Positions 28,864 through 42,108 of a stretch of 64,000 nucleotides of DNA are shown in pieces. The position numbers and the translations under genes were made by a program. The notes beneath the pieces were generated by a model. It ran no database searches, was not told the origin of the DNA, and saw only the letters and a list, made by a program, of their open reading frames with translations. Source of the stretch: Ancylobacter mangrovi (GTDB lineage: Bacteria; Pseudomonadota; Alphaproteobacteria; Rhizobiales; Xanthobacteraceae); assembly GCF_024752355.1 (NCBI RefSeq), contig NZ_JANTHZ010000009.1:1-64000 (forward strand), given 5' to 3'. Positions within the stretch are counted from its first letter, which is position 1; the number at the start of each line of letters is the position of its first letter.

Positions 28864-29379
28864 ATGAACGAGCGGACCGATGCGATCGATCTCGAGGCGA
28901 TCCGCGTGCTCGACCTGTGCCGGGCGCGGCGCCTGACCGTCGCGACGGCGGAATCCTGCACCGGCGGCCTGGTCGCGGGCGCGCTGACCGACATCGCCGG
29001 CTCCTCGGACGTGCTCGACCGCGGCTTCGTCACCTATTCGAACGCGGCCAAGCGCGAGGTGCTCGGCGTCGCCGCCGCGACGCTCGACGCCCATGGCGCG
29101 GTGAGTGCCGAGACGGCGCGCGAGATGGTCTCCGGTCTGCTGCGCATCGCCCGTACCTCGCTCGGCGTGGCGATCACCGGCATTGCCGGGCCGGGCGGCG
29201 GGTCGGCCTCGAAGCCGGTCGGGCTCGTGCATTTCGCGGCGGTGACGGCGGCGGGGAAGATGATCGAGCGGCGGGAGGTCTTCGCCGGCGAGGATCGCAC
29301 AGGCGTGAGGCAGCTTTCGGTACTCACCGCGCTCGCCATGCTGGCCGAGCTCGCGGCTCAGGAACCCGTCACGCCCTGA
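28864..29379 (+). CDS. pncC: Nicotinamide-nucleotide amidohydrolase (CinA C-terminal family)
   Basis: A 171-residue single-domain CinA_C protein that deamidates NMN to nicotinate mononucleotide in the pyridine salvage cycle. Motifs: TVATAESCTGGLVAGALTDI with the catalytic Ser, GFVTYSNAAKREVLGV and GIAGPGGGS. The N-terminal molybdopterin-like part of full-length CinA is absent. The gene ends convergently with the RatA-like gene; the two coding regions overlap by 22 bases. Confidence 0.9.
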   Translation: MNERTDAIDLEAIRVLDLCRARRLTVATAESCTGGLVAGALTDIAGSSDVLDRGFVTYSNAAKREVLGVAAATLDAHGAVSAETAREMVSGLLRIARTSLGVAITGIAGPGGGSASKPVGLVHFAAVTAAGKMIERREVFAGEDRTGVRQLSVLTALAMLAELAAQEPVTP

Positions 29380-29828
29380 CGGCCATAGACCTCATCCGCC
29401 CGCTTCTCGAACGCCTCGGCGAAGCGGCGGAAGGCGGCGTCGAACATCGCCCCCATGAGCAGGCCGAGCGTGCGCGAGCGGAACTCGTAGGAGATGAAGA
29501 ATTCGACATCGCAGGCGTGCTCGCCGTTGGGCCGGAAGGTCCAGCGATTCTCCAGCCGACTGAACGGCCCGTCGAGATATTCGACGGTGATGGCGAAGCG
29601 CGGCCGGTCCAGCGTCACGCGGCTGGTGAAGTTCTCGCGCAGCATCTTGTAGGCGACGCTCATATCGGCGACGAGGATCTCTACCCCCTCGCCGCTCGCC
29701 ACCTTGCGGCGCACGTGCAGGCTCGCGCACAGCGGCACGAATTCGGGGTAGCGCTCGACATCGGCCACGAGGTCGAACATGTCATTCGCGGAATGGCGGA
29801 CGTGCCGCTTGTTGCGGAAGGACGGCAT
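29358..29828 (-). CDS. RatA/Coq10-like START-domain protein
   Basis: A 156-residue cytoplasmic protein of the SRPBCC (START) superfamily. It has the typical opening HVRHSANDMFDLVADVERYPEFVPLC and the pattern GPFSRLENRWTF with a C-terminal long helix FDAAFRRFAEAFEKRADEVYG. Relatives include Coq10, a ubiquinone-binding helper of respiration, and E. coli RatA, once described as a toxin that blocks ribosome association. In alphaproteobacteria the gene is regularly next to lipA, as here (3 bases apart), which favours the quinone role. Confidence 0.85.
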   Translation of the reverse strand: MPSFRNKRHVRHSANDMFDLVADVERYPEFVPLCASLHVRRKVASGEGVEILVADMSVAYKMLRENFTSRVTLDRPRFAITVEYLDGPFSRLENRWTFRPNGEHACDVEFFISYEFRSRTLGLLMGAMFDAAFRRFAEAFEKRADEVYGRQGVTGS

Positions 29829-29831
29829 CGC

Positions 29832-30869
29832 TCAGGCGGTCGCCGGGGCGGCTGCCGCGACCTGCGCGGCGGTGGGCGCCGCGTCCTTGTCCATCGCGCC
29901 CTTGCCCATGACGCCGAGCTTGGCCTCGCGGGCGGCGCGCAGCCGGGTGAAGTCCTCGCCCGCATGGTGCGACGAGCGCGTCAGCGGGCTCGACGAGACC
30001 ATCAGGAAGCCCTTGGTGTAGGCGATCGTCTCGTAGGACTTGAACTCCTCCGGCGTGACGAAGGCCATCACCGCGTGGTGCTTGCGGGTCGGCTGGAGAT
30101 ACTGGCCGATGGTGATGAAGTCGATATCGGCCGAGCGCAGGTCGTCCATGAGCTGCAGCACCTCGTTCCGCTCCTCGCCGAGCCCGACCATGATGCCGGA
30201 CTTGGTGAAGATAGACGGGTCGAGCTCCTTCACCCGCTGCAGCAGGCGCAGCGAGTGGAAATAGCGGGCGCCGGGGCGGACCGTCAAATACAGCGAGGGC
30301 ACGCATTCGAGGTTGTGGTTGAACACGTCCGGCCGCGCCTCGACCACCACCTCGAGCGCGCCGTCCTTGCGCAGGAAGTCCGGGGTCAGGATCTCGATCG
30401 TGGTCTTCGGGCTGGTGGCGCGGATCGCCCGGATGGTGCGGGCGAAATGTTCGGCGCCGCCATCGGCGAGGTCATCGCGGTCCACCGAGGTGATGACCAC
30501 GTGCTCGAGGCCGAGCCGGGCGACCGCGTCGGCCACCTTCTGCGGCTCGTCCTGGTCGAGCGGGGCGGGCATGCCGGTGCGCACGTTGCAGAAGGCGCAG
30601 GCGCGCGTGCACGTATCCCCCATGATCATGAAGGTCGCGTGCTTCTTCTGCCAGCACTCGCCGATGTTCGGGCAGCTCGCCTCCTCGCACACGGTGACGA
30701 GGCCGTTGGCGCGCACGATCGAGGCCGTCTCGGCCCAGCCCGGCGTGCCGGGCGCGCGCACACGGATCCAGTCCGGCTTCTTCAGCGCCGGCGTCTCGGC
30801 GCGCTTCGCCTTCTCGGGATGACGCGGCTTTTCGAGAGCGCGGTTCAGGGTGTTGAGAACGACGACCAT
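29832..30869 (-). CDS. lipA: Lipoyl synthase
   Basis: Radical SAM enzyme that inserts two sulfurs into protein-bound octanoyl groups. Both iron-sulfur motifs are present: auxiliary cluster [12 protein letters not shown] (CX4CX5C) and radical [11 protein letters not shown] (CX3CX2C); the C-terminal RSSHHA matches the RSSYHA serine ligand motif. The 345-residue length is normal. Its targets, the lipoyl domains of PdhB and PdhC, are encoded just upstream on the same strand. Confidence 0.97.
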   Translation of the reverse strand: MVVVLNTLNRALEKPRHPEKAKRAETPALKKPDWIRVRAPGTPGWAETASIVRANGLVTVCEEASCPNIGECWQKKHATFMIMGDTCTRACAFCNVRTGMPAPLDQDEPQKVADAVARLGLEHVVITSVDRDDLADGGAEHFARTIRAIRATSPKTTIEILTPDFLRKDGALEVVVEARPDVFNHNLECVPSLYLTVRPGARYFHSLRLLQRVKELDPSIFTKSGIMVGLGEERNEVLQLMDDLRSADIDFITIGQYLQPTRKHHAVMAFVTPEEFKSYETIAYTKGFLMVSSSPLTRSSHHAGEDFTRLRAAREAKLGVMGKGAMDKDAAPTAAQVAAAAPATA

Positions 30870-30980
30870 TCGCTTTCCGTTGCCTCATCGGGGAGCGGAT
30901 GCCCCACAGTTAAGCCCGCACCGGCCGATGCGAAAGGGCTTCGCGCACGCAGCCGCCCCCTGCGCAACGCATGGCGGAGC

Positions 30981-31259
30981 CTAGCGCCCGCGAATCTTGC
31001 GCCAGACGAACAGGACGATGATGGCGCCGACCGTCGCGGCGATCAGCGTGCGGAAGAAGCCGAAGATCGGGATCGCCGCCATCTCGGCGAGGTATTTGCC
31101 GAGGAAGGCGCCGACCAGGCCGAACAGCAGGTTGGTGAGCAGGCCGTGGTCGCTCTCCGTCACCTTCTCCGCGATCCATCCGGCCAGCAGGCCGATGACG
31201 ATCATGGCGAACCAGCCGACGCCCGGCTGGTTCAAGGCCGAATAGGTTTCCGTCTCCAT
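30981..31259 (-). CDS. GlsB/YeaQ/YmgE family small membrane protein
   Basis: A 92-residue inner-membrane protein with three hydrophobic segments (about 14-32, 40-60, 68-86) rich in Gly: LLAGWIAEKVTES, LLFGLVGAFLGKYL, TVGAIIVLFVWRKIRGR. The family was annotated as transglycosylase-associated; the biochemical role is unknown, with stress association in some species. The start ATG 31259 follows AGGGGCG. It lies between lpdA (34 bases away) and lipA. Confidence 0.85.
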   Translation of the reverse strand: METETYSALNQPGVGWFAMIVIGLLAGWIAEKVTESDHGLLTNLLFGLVGAFLGKYLAEMAAIPIFGFFRTLIAATVGAIIVLFVWRKIRGR

Positions 31260-31293
31260 GAAACGCCCCTGCCCCCGCGCCGGTCCGCCCGCG

Positions 31294-32709
31294 TCAGATG
31301 TGGATGGCGCGCCCATAGGCGTTGAGCACGCTCTCGTGCATCGTCTCAGAAACCGTCGGATGCGGGAAGACGGCGTTGATCAGCTCTTCCTCGGTGGTCT
31401 CGAGATTCATCGCCACCACGAAGCCCTGGATCAGCTCGGTCACCTCCGCGCCGACGAGATGCGCGCCGAGAAGCTGGCCGGTCTTGGCGTCGAAGATGGT
31501 CTTGGCGAGGCCGTCCGCCTCTCCGAGCGCCACCGCCTTGCCGTTGCCGATGAAGGGGAAGCGGCCGACCTTGACCTCGTAGCCCGCTTCCTTGGCCTTC
31601 TTCTCGGTAAGGCCGACCGAGGCGACCTGCGGCATGCAGTAGGTGCAGCCGGGGATCATCAGCTTGTCCATCGGATGGGCATGCTTGCCGGCGATGGCCT
31701 CGACGCAGATGACGCCCTCGTGCTCGGCCTTGTGGGCGAGCATGGGCGGGCCGGCGACGTCACCGATGGCCCAGATGCCCGGCACGTTGGTGCGGCACAG
31801 CCCGTCGATGACGACGCAGCCGCGGTCGGTCTTCACGCCGACCGCCTCGAGGCCGAGATTCTCGACATTGCCGACCACGCCGACCGCGGCGATCAGCCGG
31901 TCGGCGGTGATCGCCTGGCTCTTACCGTCGGCGGTCTCGACGGTCGCGGTGACATTATCCGCGCCCTTCACCACCTTCGACACCTTGGCGCCGGTGAGGA
32001 TCTTGATGCCCTGCTTCTCGAACCGCTTCCTCGCGTGCTCGGCGATCTCCTCGTCCTCGACGGGGAGGATCTGCGGCAGTAGCTCGACGATCGTCACGTC
32101 CGAGCCCATCGCCTTGTAGAACGAGGCGAATTCGACGCCGATGGCGCCCGAGCCCATGATCAGCAGCGACTTCGGCACGCTCGCCGGGGCCAGCGCCTCG
32201 AAATAGGTCCAGATCAGCTTCTTGTCCGGCTCGATGCCCGGCAGCACGCGCGGGCGGGCGCCGGTGGCGATGACGATGTTCTTCGCCGTGTACTCGCCGG
32301 CGCCGAGCGCGCCCTTCGGGGCGCCGTCGGTGGCGGCGACCGAGACCTTGCCGGGCGCGGTGATGGTCGCCTGGCCCCAGATCACGTCGACCTTGTTCTT
32401 CTTCAGCAGGAAGCCGACGCCGTTGCTCATCTGCGCCGCGATGCCGCGCGAGCGCTTCACCACGCCGGCGATGTCGACGCCGAACTTCTCGGCGACGAGG
32501 CCGTAGTCCTTGGCGTGCTCGATGTAGTGGAAGATCTCGGCCGAGCGCAGCAGCGCCTTGGCCGGGATGCAGCCCCAGTTCGGGCAGATGCCGCCCATGT
32601 ACTGGCGCTCGACGACAGCGACCTTAAGCCCGAGCTGGGCGGCGCGGATGGCGCCGACATAGCCGCCGGGACCGGAACCGATGATGAGGACGTCGTAATT
32701 CGTGGCCAT
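31294..32709 (-). CDS. lpdA: Dihydrolipoyl dehydrogenase (E3)
   Basis: Flavoprotein that reoxidises dihydrolipoyl groups with NAD+. From ATG 32709 (GAGGAACGAG upstream) there are 471 residues. FAD motif GSGPGGYVGAIRAAQLG, redox-active disulfide GGICPNWGCIP (CX4C), NAD motif GSGAIGVEFASFY, the second FAD motif WAIGDVAG, and the C-terminal HPTVSETMHE with the catalytic His-Glu pair. CPNWGC in place of the usual CLNVGC is a variant seen in the PDH-linked E3 of alphaproteobacteria. Confidence 0.96.
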   Translation of the reverse strand: MATNYDVLIIGSGPGGYVGAIRAAQLGLKVAVVERQYMGGICPNWGCIPAKALLRSAEIFHYIEHAKDYGLVAEKFGVDIAGVVKRSRGIAAQMSNGVGFLLKKNKVDVIWGQATITAPGKVSVAATDGAPKGALGAGEYTAKNIVIATGARPRVLPGIEPDKKLIWTYFEALAPASVPKSLLIMGSGAIGVEFASFYKAMGSDVTIVELLPQILPVEDEEIAEHARKRFEKQGIKILTGAKVSKVVKGADNVTATVETADGKSQAITADRLIAAVGVVGNVENLGLEAVGVKTDRGCVVIDGLCRTNVPGIWAIGDVAGPPMLAHKAEHEGVICVEAIAGKHAHPMDKLMIPGCTYCMPQVASVGLTEKKAKEAGYEVKVGRFPFIGNGKAVALGEADGLAKTIFDAKTGQLLGAHLVGAEVTELIQGFVVAMNLETTEEELINAVFPHPTVSETMHESVLNAYGRAIHI

Positions 32710-32717
32710 CTCGTTCC

Positions 32718-34133
32718 TCACACCAGCATCGACATCGGGTTTTCGATGATCTGCTTGAAGGCGCCGATCAGCTGGGCGCCCATGGCGCCGTCCATCACCC
32801 GGTGGTCGCAGGAAATCGTCACCGTCATCTGGGTGGCGATGGTGAGCTCGCCCTTGCGCACGACGGCGCGCTGCTCGCTCGTGCCGACGGCGAGGATCGT
32901 TGCATGCGGCGGATTAATGATCGCCGTGAAGTCCTTGATTCCAAACATGCCGAGGTTGGAAATCGCCGACGATCCGCCCTGATACTCGTTCGGCGCCAGC
33001 TTCTTGTTGCGAGCGCGGATGGCGAGGTCGCGGGTCTCGTTGGAGATCGCCGACAGGGTCTTGATCTCGGCCTTGCGGATGATCGGGGTCAAAAGGCCCT
33101 TGCCGCCGTCGATCGCCACCGCGACGCCGATGTCGGAGTGCTTCAGCTTGAGGTAGCGATCGCCGCCCCACACCATGTTGGCGTCCGGCACCTGCTGGAA
33201 GGCGAGTGCGTAGGCCTTGATGACGAAGTCGTTGACCGAGAGCTTGTAGGCGGCCTTGCCGTCCTTCTCCGGCGCCTGCTTGTTCAGCATCTCGCGAAGC
33301 TTGAGCAACTCGTCCACGTCGCAGTCGACGGTGAGGTAGAAGGTCGGGACGGTCTGCCGGGCCTCGGTCATGCGCTGGGCGATGACGCGGCGCATGGCGT
33401 CGAGCGGCACCTCCTCATAGGTGCCGGGCTCGTAGAACGCCTTGGCCTGCTCAAGCACCGCGCTGGCGGAGACCGGCGCGGCAGCGGCGGCGGCAGGTGC
33501 CGCGGGAGCCGCCGCCGGAGCGGGCGCGGCCGCCGGCGCCGCAGCGGCCGGCTTGGCGGCTCCGGGCGTCGCGCCGGCGATATCGGCGGCGACGATGCGG
33601 CCATGCGGGCCGGAGCCGGCGACGGCCGAGAGGTCGATCCCCTTCTCCTTGGCGAGGCGACGGGCCAGCGGCGAGGCGAAGACGCGGTTGCCGGAAGCAG
33701 CGGCCGCCGGCACCGGCGCGACGCCGGGCGCCGGAGCGGTCGGCGCGGCGACGGCGGGAGCCGCGGCAGGCGCCGGCTCGGGAGCCTTCGGGGCCTCCGC
33801 GGCGGGCGCCTCTGCCTTGGGCGCTTCGGCCTTCGGGGCTTCCGGCGCGGGCGCGGAACCGGCGCTGGCGGCGACCGCGCTCACATCCTCGCCATCGGCG
33901 GCGAGCACAGCGATGAGCTGGTTCACCGGCACGTCGGCCGAGCCTTCCGGCACCATGATCTTGGCGAGCGTGCCTTCGTCGATCGCCTCGACCTCCATGG
34001 TCGCCTTGTCGGTCTCGATCTCGGCGATCACGTCACCCGGCGCGACCTTGTCGCCTTCCTTCTTCAGCCATTTGGCGAGGTTGCCCTTCTCCATGGTCGG
34101 AGACAGGGCAGGCATCAGAATGTCGATGGACAT
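32718..34133 (-). CDS. pdhC: Dihydrolipoamide acetyltransferase (PDH E2)
   Basis: Core of the pyruvate dehydrogenase complex, 471 residues. One N-terminal lipoyl domain (lipoyl Lys in [13 protein letters not shown]), a long Ala/Pro/Glu linker (about 80-150), a peripheral subunit-binding domain (FASPLARRLAKEKGIDLS, GPHGRIVAADI), a second Ala/Pro linker and the catalytic domain ending with SCDHRVMDGAMGAQ, which has the acetyltransferase His and Asp. It lies 14 bases after pdhB and 8 before lpdA. Confidence 0.96.
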   Translation of the reverse strand: MSIDILMPALSPTMEKGNLAKWLKKEGDKVAPGDVIAEIETDKATMEVEAIDEGTLAKIMVPEGSADVPVNQLIAVLAADGEDVSAVAASAGSAPAPEAPKAEAPKAEAPAAEAPKAPEPAPAAAPAVAAPTAPAPGVAPVPAAAASGNRVFASPLARRLAKEKGIDLSAVAGSGPHGRIVAADIAGATPGAAKPAAAAPAAAPAPAAAPAAPAAAAAAPVSASAVLEQAKAFYEPGTYEEVPLDAMRRVIAQRMTEARQTVPTFYLTVDCDVDELLKLREMLNKQAPEKDGKAAYKLSVNDFVIKAYALAFQQVPDANMVWGGDRYLKLKHSDIGVAVAIDGGKGLLTPIIRKAEIKTLSAISNETRDLAIRARNKKLAPNEYQGGSSAISNLGMFGIKDFTAIINPPHATILAVGTSEQRAVVRKGELTIATQMTVTISCDHRVMDGAMGAQLIGAFKQIIENPMSMLV

Positions 34134-34147
34134 AGCGAACTCCCGCC

Positions 34148-35560
<1,413 letters not shown>

Positions 35561-35587
35561 GGCGGCGTTCCTCGGCAAGATCGCGCG

Positions 35588-35887
35588 TCACTGCATCCGT
35601 GCGGGTGGCACGAACGTCAGGTTGCTGTAGACGGCCACCGAAGCGATGGCCACGAGAAGGGCTATGAAGAAGCCGACCAGCATCTTGTTGAAGCTGGCGG
35701 CGGTTTCGGCGGACACCGCGGCCGAGTGGCGGACCCCGAAGGGCCACAGCACGAGGCGGATGCGATCTGCGAGGCTCGGATGGCCCGCCGAAACGACGCC
35801 GAAGGCGGCCCGGGTCGCGAGAACCCAGATCACCACGGCGGAAGACGCCCCGGCGACGATCGCGGCCCAGAACAGCTCGACGAGCAT
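35588..35887 (-). CDS. Small membrane protein within the pdh operon
   Basis: A 99-residue protein I do not recognise. Two hydrophobic segments are visible, at about 4-24 (LFWAAIVAGASSAVVIWVLATRA region) and 66-86, with a short loop containing HPSLADRIRLVLWPFGVRH. The end is TFVPPARMQ. It starts 16 bases after the pdhA stop and ends 27 bases before pdhB, so it should be co-transcribed with the E1 subunits. Codon use looks like that of the neighbours, which supports a real gene. No enzymatic motif is seen. Confidence 0.7.
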   Translation of the reverse strand: MLVELFWAAIVAGASSAVVIWVLATRAAFGVVSAGHPSLADRIRLVLWPFGVRHSAAVSAETAASFNKMLVGFFIALLVAIASVAVYSNLTFVPPARMQ

Positions 35888-35903
35888 CCGATGGCCCCGC
35901 CGC

Positions 35904-36965
35904 TCAGCGCAGGACGTCGGTATAGAGCTCGGAAGCATCCGGCTCGGGATCGTGCGAGGCGAAGTCGGCAGCCGCGTTCATGACGTCGCGGATCTCGGCG
36001 TCGATCGCCTTGAGCTCGTCCTCGCTCGCCCACTTCTTGTCCAGCAGACGCGCGCGCACCTGTTCGATCGGGTCGTGCTCGGTACGCATCTTCTGCACCT
36101 CCTCCTTCGACCGGTACTTGGCCGGGTCGGACATGGAGTGGCCGCGATAGCGGTAGGTGAGCATTTCGAGGATGTAGGGGCCCTTGCCGGAGCGGGCGAA
36201 CTCGACCGCGCGCTCGCCGGCGGCCTTCACCGCGCGCACGTCCATGCCGTCGACCTGCTCGCCGGGAATGTTGAACGAGCTGCCGCGCTTGGAGAAGTCC
36301 GCCTGGGCGGTGGCGCGATTCACCGCGGTGCCCATGGCGTACTTGTTGTTCTCGATGATGTAGACCACCGGCAGCTTCCAGAGCTCCGCCATGTTGAAGC
36401 TCTCATAGACCTGGCCCTGATTGGCCGCGCCGTCGCCGAAATAGGTCAGGCAGACCGCACCGTCCTCGCGGTAGTGGTTGGCGAAGGAGAGGCCCGTGCC
36501 GAGCGAGACCTGCGCGCCGACGATGCCGTGGCCGCCGAAGAAGCCCTTCTCGATGCTGAACATGTGCATCGAGCCGCCCTTGCCCTTGGAATAGCCGCCG
36601 CGGCGGCCGGTGAGTTCGGCCATGACGCCCTTGGGGTCCATGCCGCAGGCCAGCATGTGGCCGTGGTCGCGGTAGCCGGTGATGACCTGGTCGCCATCCT
36701 TCAGCGCCGCCTGCATGCCGATCACGACCGCTTCCTGGCCGATATAGAGGTGGCAGAAGCCGCCGATCAGGCCCATGCCGTACATCTGGCCCGCCTTCTC
36801 CTCGAAGCGGCGGATCCTCAGCATGTCGCGGTAGGCGTCGAGCTCTTCCGCCTTGGTGAAGTCGGGAACCGTCGGGGCCTTCTCCGAACGCCGGGAAGTT
36901 CCCTTGGGCGCGGCGGCTTTGGCGACGGTCTTGCTGGCGGCCGATTTCTTGGCGGCAACTACCAT
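35904..36965 (-). CDS. pdhA: Pyruvate dehydrogenase E1 alpha
   Basis: TPP-dependent subunit that decarboxylates pyruvate, 353 residues. A basic Ala/Lys N-terminus (MVVAAKKSAASK) of about 30 residues precedes the conserved core: RIRRFEEKAGQMYGMGLIGGFCHLYIGQEA, the TPP-magnesium motif GDGAANQGQ with IENNKYAMGT, and the phosphorylation-loop-like YRYRGHSMSDP. It is the first gene of the operon; 245 non-coding bases lie upstream, part of them AT-rich, and should hold the promoter. Confidence 0.96.
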   Translation of the reverse strand: MVVAAKKSAASKTVAKAAAPKGTSRRSEKAPTVPDFTKAEELDAYRDMLRIRRFEEKAGQMYGMGLIGGFCHLYIGQEAVVIGMQAALKDGDQVITGYRDHGHMLACGMDPKGVMAELTGRRGGYSKGKGGSMHMFSIEKGFFGGHGIVGAQVSLGTGLSFANHYREDGAVCLTYFGDGAANQGQVYESFNMAELWKLPVVYIIENNKYAMGTAVNRATAQADFSKRGSSFNIPGEQVDGMDVRAVKAAGERAVEFARSGKGPYILEMLTYRYRGHSMSDPAKYRSKEEVQKMRTEHDPIEQVRARLLDKKWASEDELKAIDAEIRDVMNAAADFASHDPEPDASELYTDVLR

Positions 36966-37210
36966 GGCGCATCCTCAGCTCGTTGCGGAATTTGCCGAGC
37001 TTAATAACGCACCTTCGGACACTGCGCTACGCTTTCAGCGCAATGCTGCAGCGCACAACATGCTGTAGACGCAGCGGTTTCCGGATTTTAACTGAAATAT
37101 AGTTTAAGAACGAAATTAGCTCACATCAAGTTAAGCTTTTGCAATCGCGCCACTTCCCGCCCTGCGTATGTGGCATACCAACGCTGCGCCGAAAATGCGG
37201 TTCCGCATGA

Positions 37211-37546
37211 TTATTCCGGGCGCGCCGTCGTTCCGGGGGTGCGCAGCAAAACGAGATCCTTGGGATTGACGAGGTTGAGCAGCGCCCTCGCCTCCTCGTC
37301 GAGCGTGTCGGCGTCGATCCGCTCGGGCGAGAGCAGCGCCACCTTGGCCTCCAGCGCCTCGCGCCGGGAGCGGATGTCGTCGCGCTGCGCCGTGAGGTCG
37401 GCGAGCTCCTGCTCGAAGTGGCGTCGGGCCAGAAGCCCGTACTGCCCGTTATAGCCCTGGAAGGCGAAATAGCCGATCAGCGCCGCCGCCCCGAGATGCA
37501 GGGTGACGGTCTGGAAGAAGGAGCGCCAGCGGGTGCGAATGATCAT
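37211..37546 (-). CDS. ftsB: Septum formation initiator, FtsB/DivIC family
   Basis: A 111-residue bitopic cell division protein. A membrane segment at about 14-32 (LHLGAAALIGYFAFQGY) is followed by a coiled coil at 35-75 (RRHFEQELADLTAQRDDIRSRREALEAKV) and a short C-terminal domain (DTLDEEARALLNLVNPKDLVLL). The gene between eno and pdhA is the usual alphaproteobacterial position. FtsB works with FtsL and FtsQ in activating septal wall synthesis. Confidence 0.88.
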   Translation of the reverse strand: MIIRTRWRSFFQTVTLHLGAAALIGYFAFQGYNGQYGLLARRHFEQELADLTAQRDDIRSRREALEAKVALLSPERIDADTLDEEARALLNLVNPKDLVLLRTPGTTARPE

Positions 37547-37653
37547 GGAGCGGAGCCTAGCCGCGCGCGGGTTGAGGCTCCGTTAACTCTGCGGGCAAAA
37601 AGCGACGTGCGCATGTCGCCCTCCCCGCTCCTCGCTTCGGCACGCCGAAAAAG

Positions 37654-37689
37654 AAACGATCCCGGAGGGGATGCCCGCCGGGATCGTTT
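37654..37689 (-). terminator. Rho-independent terminator of eno
   Basis: Perfect 12-base inverted repeat: AAACGATCCCGG (37654-37665) and CCGGGATCGTTT (37678-37689) with a 12-base loop. Read on the minus strand the stem is followed by TTTCTTTTTC, a good U-tract. It lies 66 bases after the eno stop and separates eno from ftsB. Confidence 0.85.
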
Positions 37690-37755
37690 ATGTGGTCGGC
37701 TAATGGATGCCGGCGACGCCTGAGAGGCGGGCGCCGCGGCGGCAGTCCTCGCGAC

Positions 37756-40708
<2,953 letters not shown>

Positions 40709-40996
40709 CGGCCTGAAACGCCTGCTGATCGAATACCCGTCCACCCTGCCGCTCGCTTCGTTGGTTAACAAAAGCTTGCGGCGGGGAACCTAGCACCGTT
40801 CGCTCGCACTTGTGACCCGATCATCTCGCACGCGACCTATGCGTCAGCATGAAATTCAACCGGATGCAGAATGGATTACCTTTCTCGTCGCGAGGCCGCG
40901 ACGTAGACGGCCGGCCTCGGCGCCGGAATCGAGCCCGGCGCGGGGAACGACATCATCGGCCTTGGCTATGGGACGACCGTGCTCACGTGTGCGCGA

Positions 40997-41869
40997 TCAT
41001 CGCCGCGGAGTGACGATCACCGTCGCCGACATGCCGGCGGCGAGCTCGACGCCGGACGGCAGCGGGCCGAGCTTGATGCGGACCGGAATGCGCTGGGCGA
41101 GCCGGATCCAGTCGAACTCGGGGTTCACATTGGCGAGCAGGCCGCTCTGGTCGGTGGTGTTGGCGATGGCGCGGCTCAGCCCCTCGACCACACCATCGAT
41201 CACCACCCCGCCGGCCATCAGCTCGACCCGTGCGGGATCGCCGTCGCGTATCGCCGGCAGCTTGGTCTCCATGAAATAGGCATAGACATAGAAGGAGTTG
41301 CGATCGACCAGCGCCATCGCGCCCTTGCCGACCGTGGTGTAGTTGCCGACGAAGACGTTGAGATTGGTGACGTAGCCCTCGACCGGCGCGCGCACTTCGC
41401 TGCGGGTCAGGTTGAGCTCGGCCGTGTCGAGCGCCGCCTGCGCGGCCTGCAGTTCGGCTTCGGCCTCGGCCGCCGAGACCGAGGTGCGCTCGACCGTCTG
41501 CACCGAGATCGCCTCGCTGTCGTCGCGGACGAGGCTCGTGTCGCGATTGGCGGTGTCCTGCGCGTATTTCAGCGCCTGCACCTTCAGCGCCACCTGCGCC
41601 CTCGCCTGCTCGGCCGCGACCTTGAAGCGCTGCTGGTCGATGACGAACAGCACGTCGCCCTTGTGGACGAGCTGGTTGTCGGCAACGTTGACGGCGCTCA
41701 CCAGCCCGGACACGTCCGGGGCGATCTCGATCACGTTGGCCAGCACCCGCGCGTCGCGGGTCCAGGGCGAGAGCGTGTAGTAGATCCAGAGCTGCCAGCC
41801 GATCGCCAGCGCGGCCGCGACCGCGACGCAGGTGATGCCGACGCGAAGCAGGGCGCCGCCCCGGTTCAT
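40997..41869 (-). CDS. aaeA: HlyD-family membrane fusion protein (AaeA-like)
   Basis: A 290-residue periplasmic adaptor: one N-terminal membrane segment (about 10-28), then LSPWTRDARVLANVIEIAPDVSG, a beta-barrel/lipoyl part split by a coiled-coil hairpin (about 85-160), and RAPVEGYVTNLNVFVGNYT, typical of EmrA/AaeA proteins. It overlaps the DUF1656 gene by ATGA and forms a set with the FUSC permease, which matches the aaeXAB system for export of aromatic carboxylic acids. The true substrate is unknown. Confidence 0.85.
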   Translation of the reverse strand: MNRGGALLRVGITCVAVAAALAIGWQLWIYYTLSPWTRDARVLANVIEIAPDVSGLVSAVNVADNQLVHKGDVLFVIDQQRFKVAAEQARAQVALKVQALKYAQDTANRDTSLVRDDSEAISVQTVERTSVSAAEAEAELQAAQAALDTAELNLTRSEVRAPVEGYVTNLNVFVGNYTTVGKGAMALVDRNSFYVYAYFMETKLPAIRDGDPARVELMAGGVVIDGVVEGLSRAIANTTDQSGLLANVNPEFDWIRLAQRIPVRIKLGPLPSGVELAAGMSATVIVTPRR

Positions 41870-42105
41870 CCCTGTCCTCCCGCGAGAATCGGCAAGGCGA
41901 GCAGGAGCACGCCGAGCAGGATGACGTAGAATGCCGTGTCGAACAGCGGCCGGTGCCAGACGAGGCGGTAGAAGCCCGCCAGGCCCAGCAGCCAGCGCAA
42001 TACCAAGAACGGCGGCAGCGCGACCAGCCCCCACATCAAAAGCGGCGGCAGGTAGAAGCCGAACGCCTCGGGCGCGTGGAAGGCGATCTGCGGCGCGAAC
42101 AGCAA
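41866..42105 (-). CDS. aaeX: DUF1656 small membrane protein (AaeX-like)
   Basis: A 79-residue protein with two membrane segments (about 18-40 and 55-75). The opening FAPQIAFHAPEAFGFYLPPLLMWGL fits DUF1656/AaeX. It starts with TTG 42105, 7 bases after GGAGGA, just beyond the stop of the FUSC gene; an ATG right after the GGAGGA is in another frame and has no spacing. The short gene regularly lies between the permease and adaptor genes of this efflux family; its own role is unknown. Confidence 0.85.
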   Translation of the reverse strand: MLFAPQIAFHAPEAFGFYLPPLLMWGLVALPPFLVLRWLLGLAGFYRLVWHRPLFDTAFYVILLGVLLLALPILAGGQG

Positions 42106-42108
42106 CGC

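Noticed and set aside
37084-37140. Possible CtrA boxes (TTAA-N7-TTAA) upstream of ftsB/pdhA
   Set aside because: Several TTAA elements occur (TTTTAACTG, GTTTAAG, GTTAAGC), but none has a partner at the right 7-base spacing.
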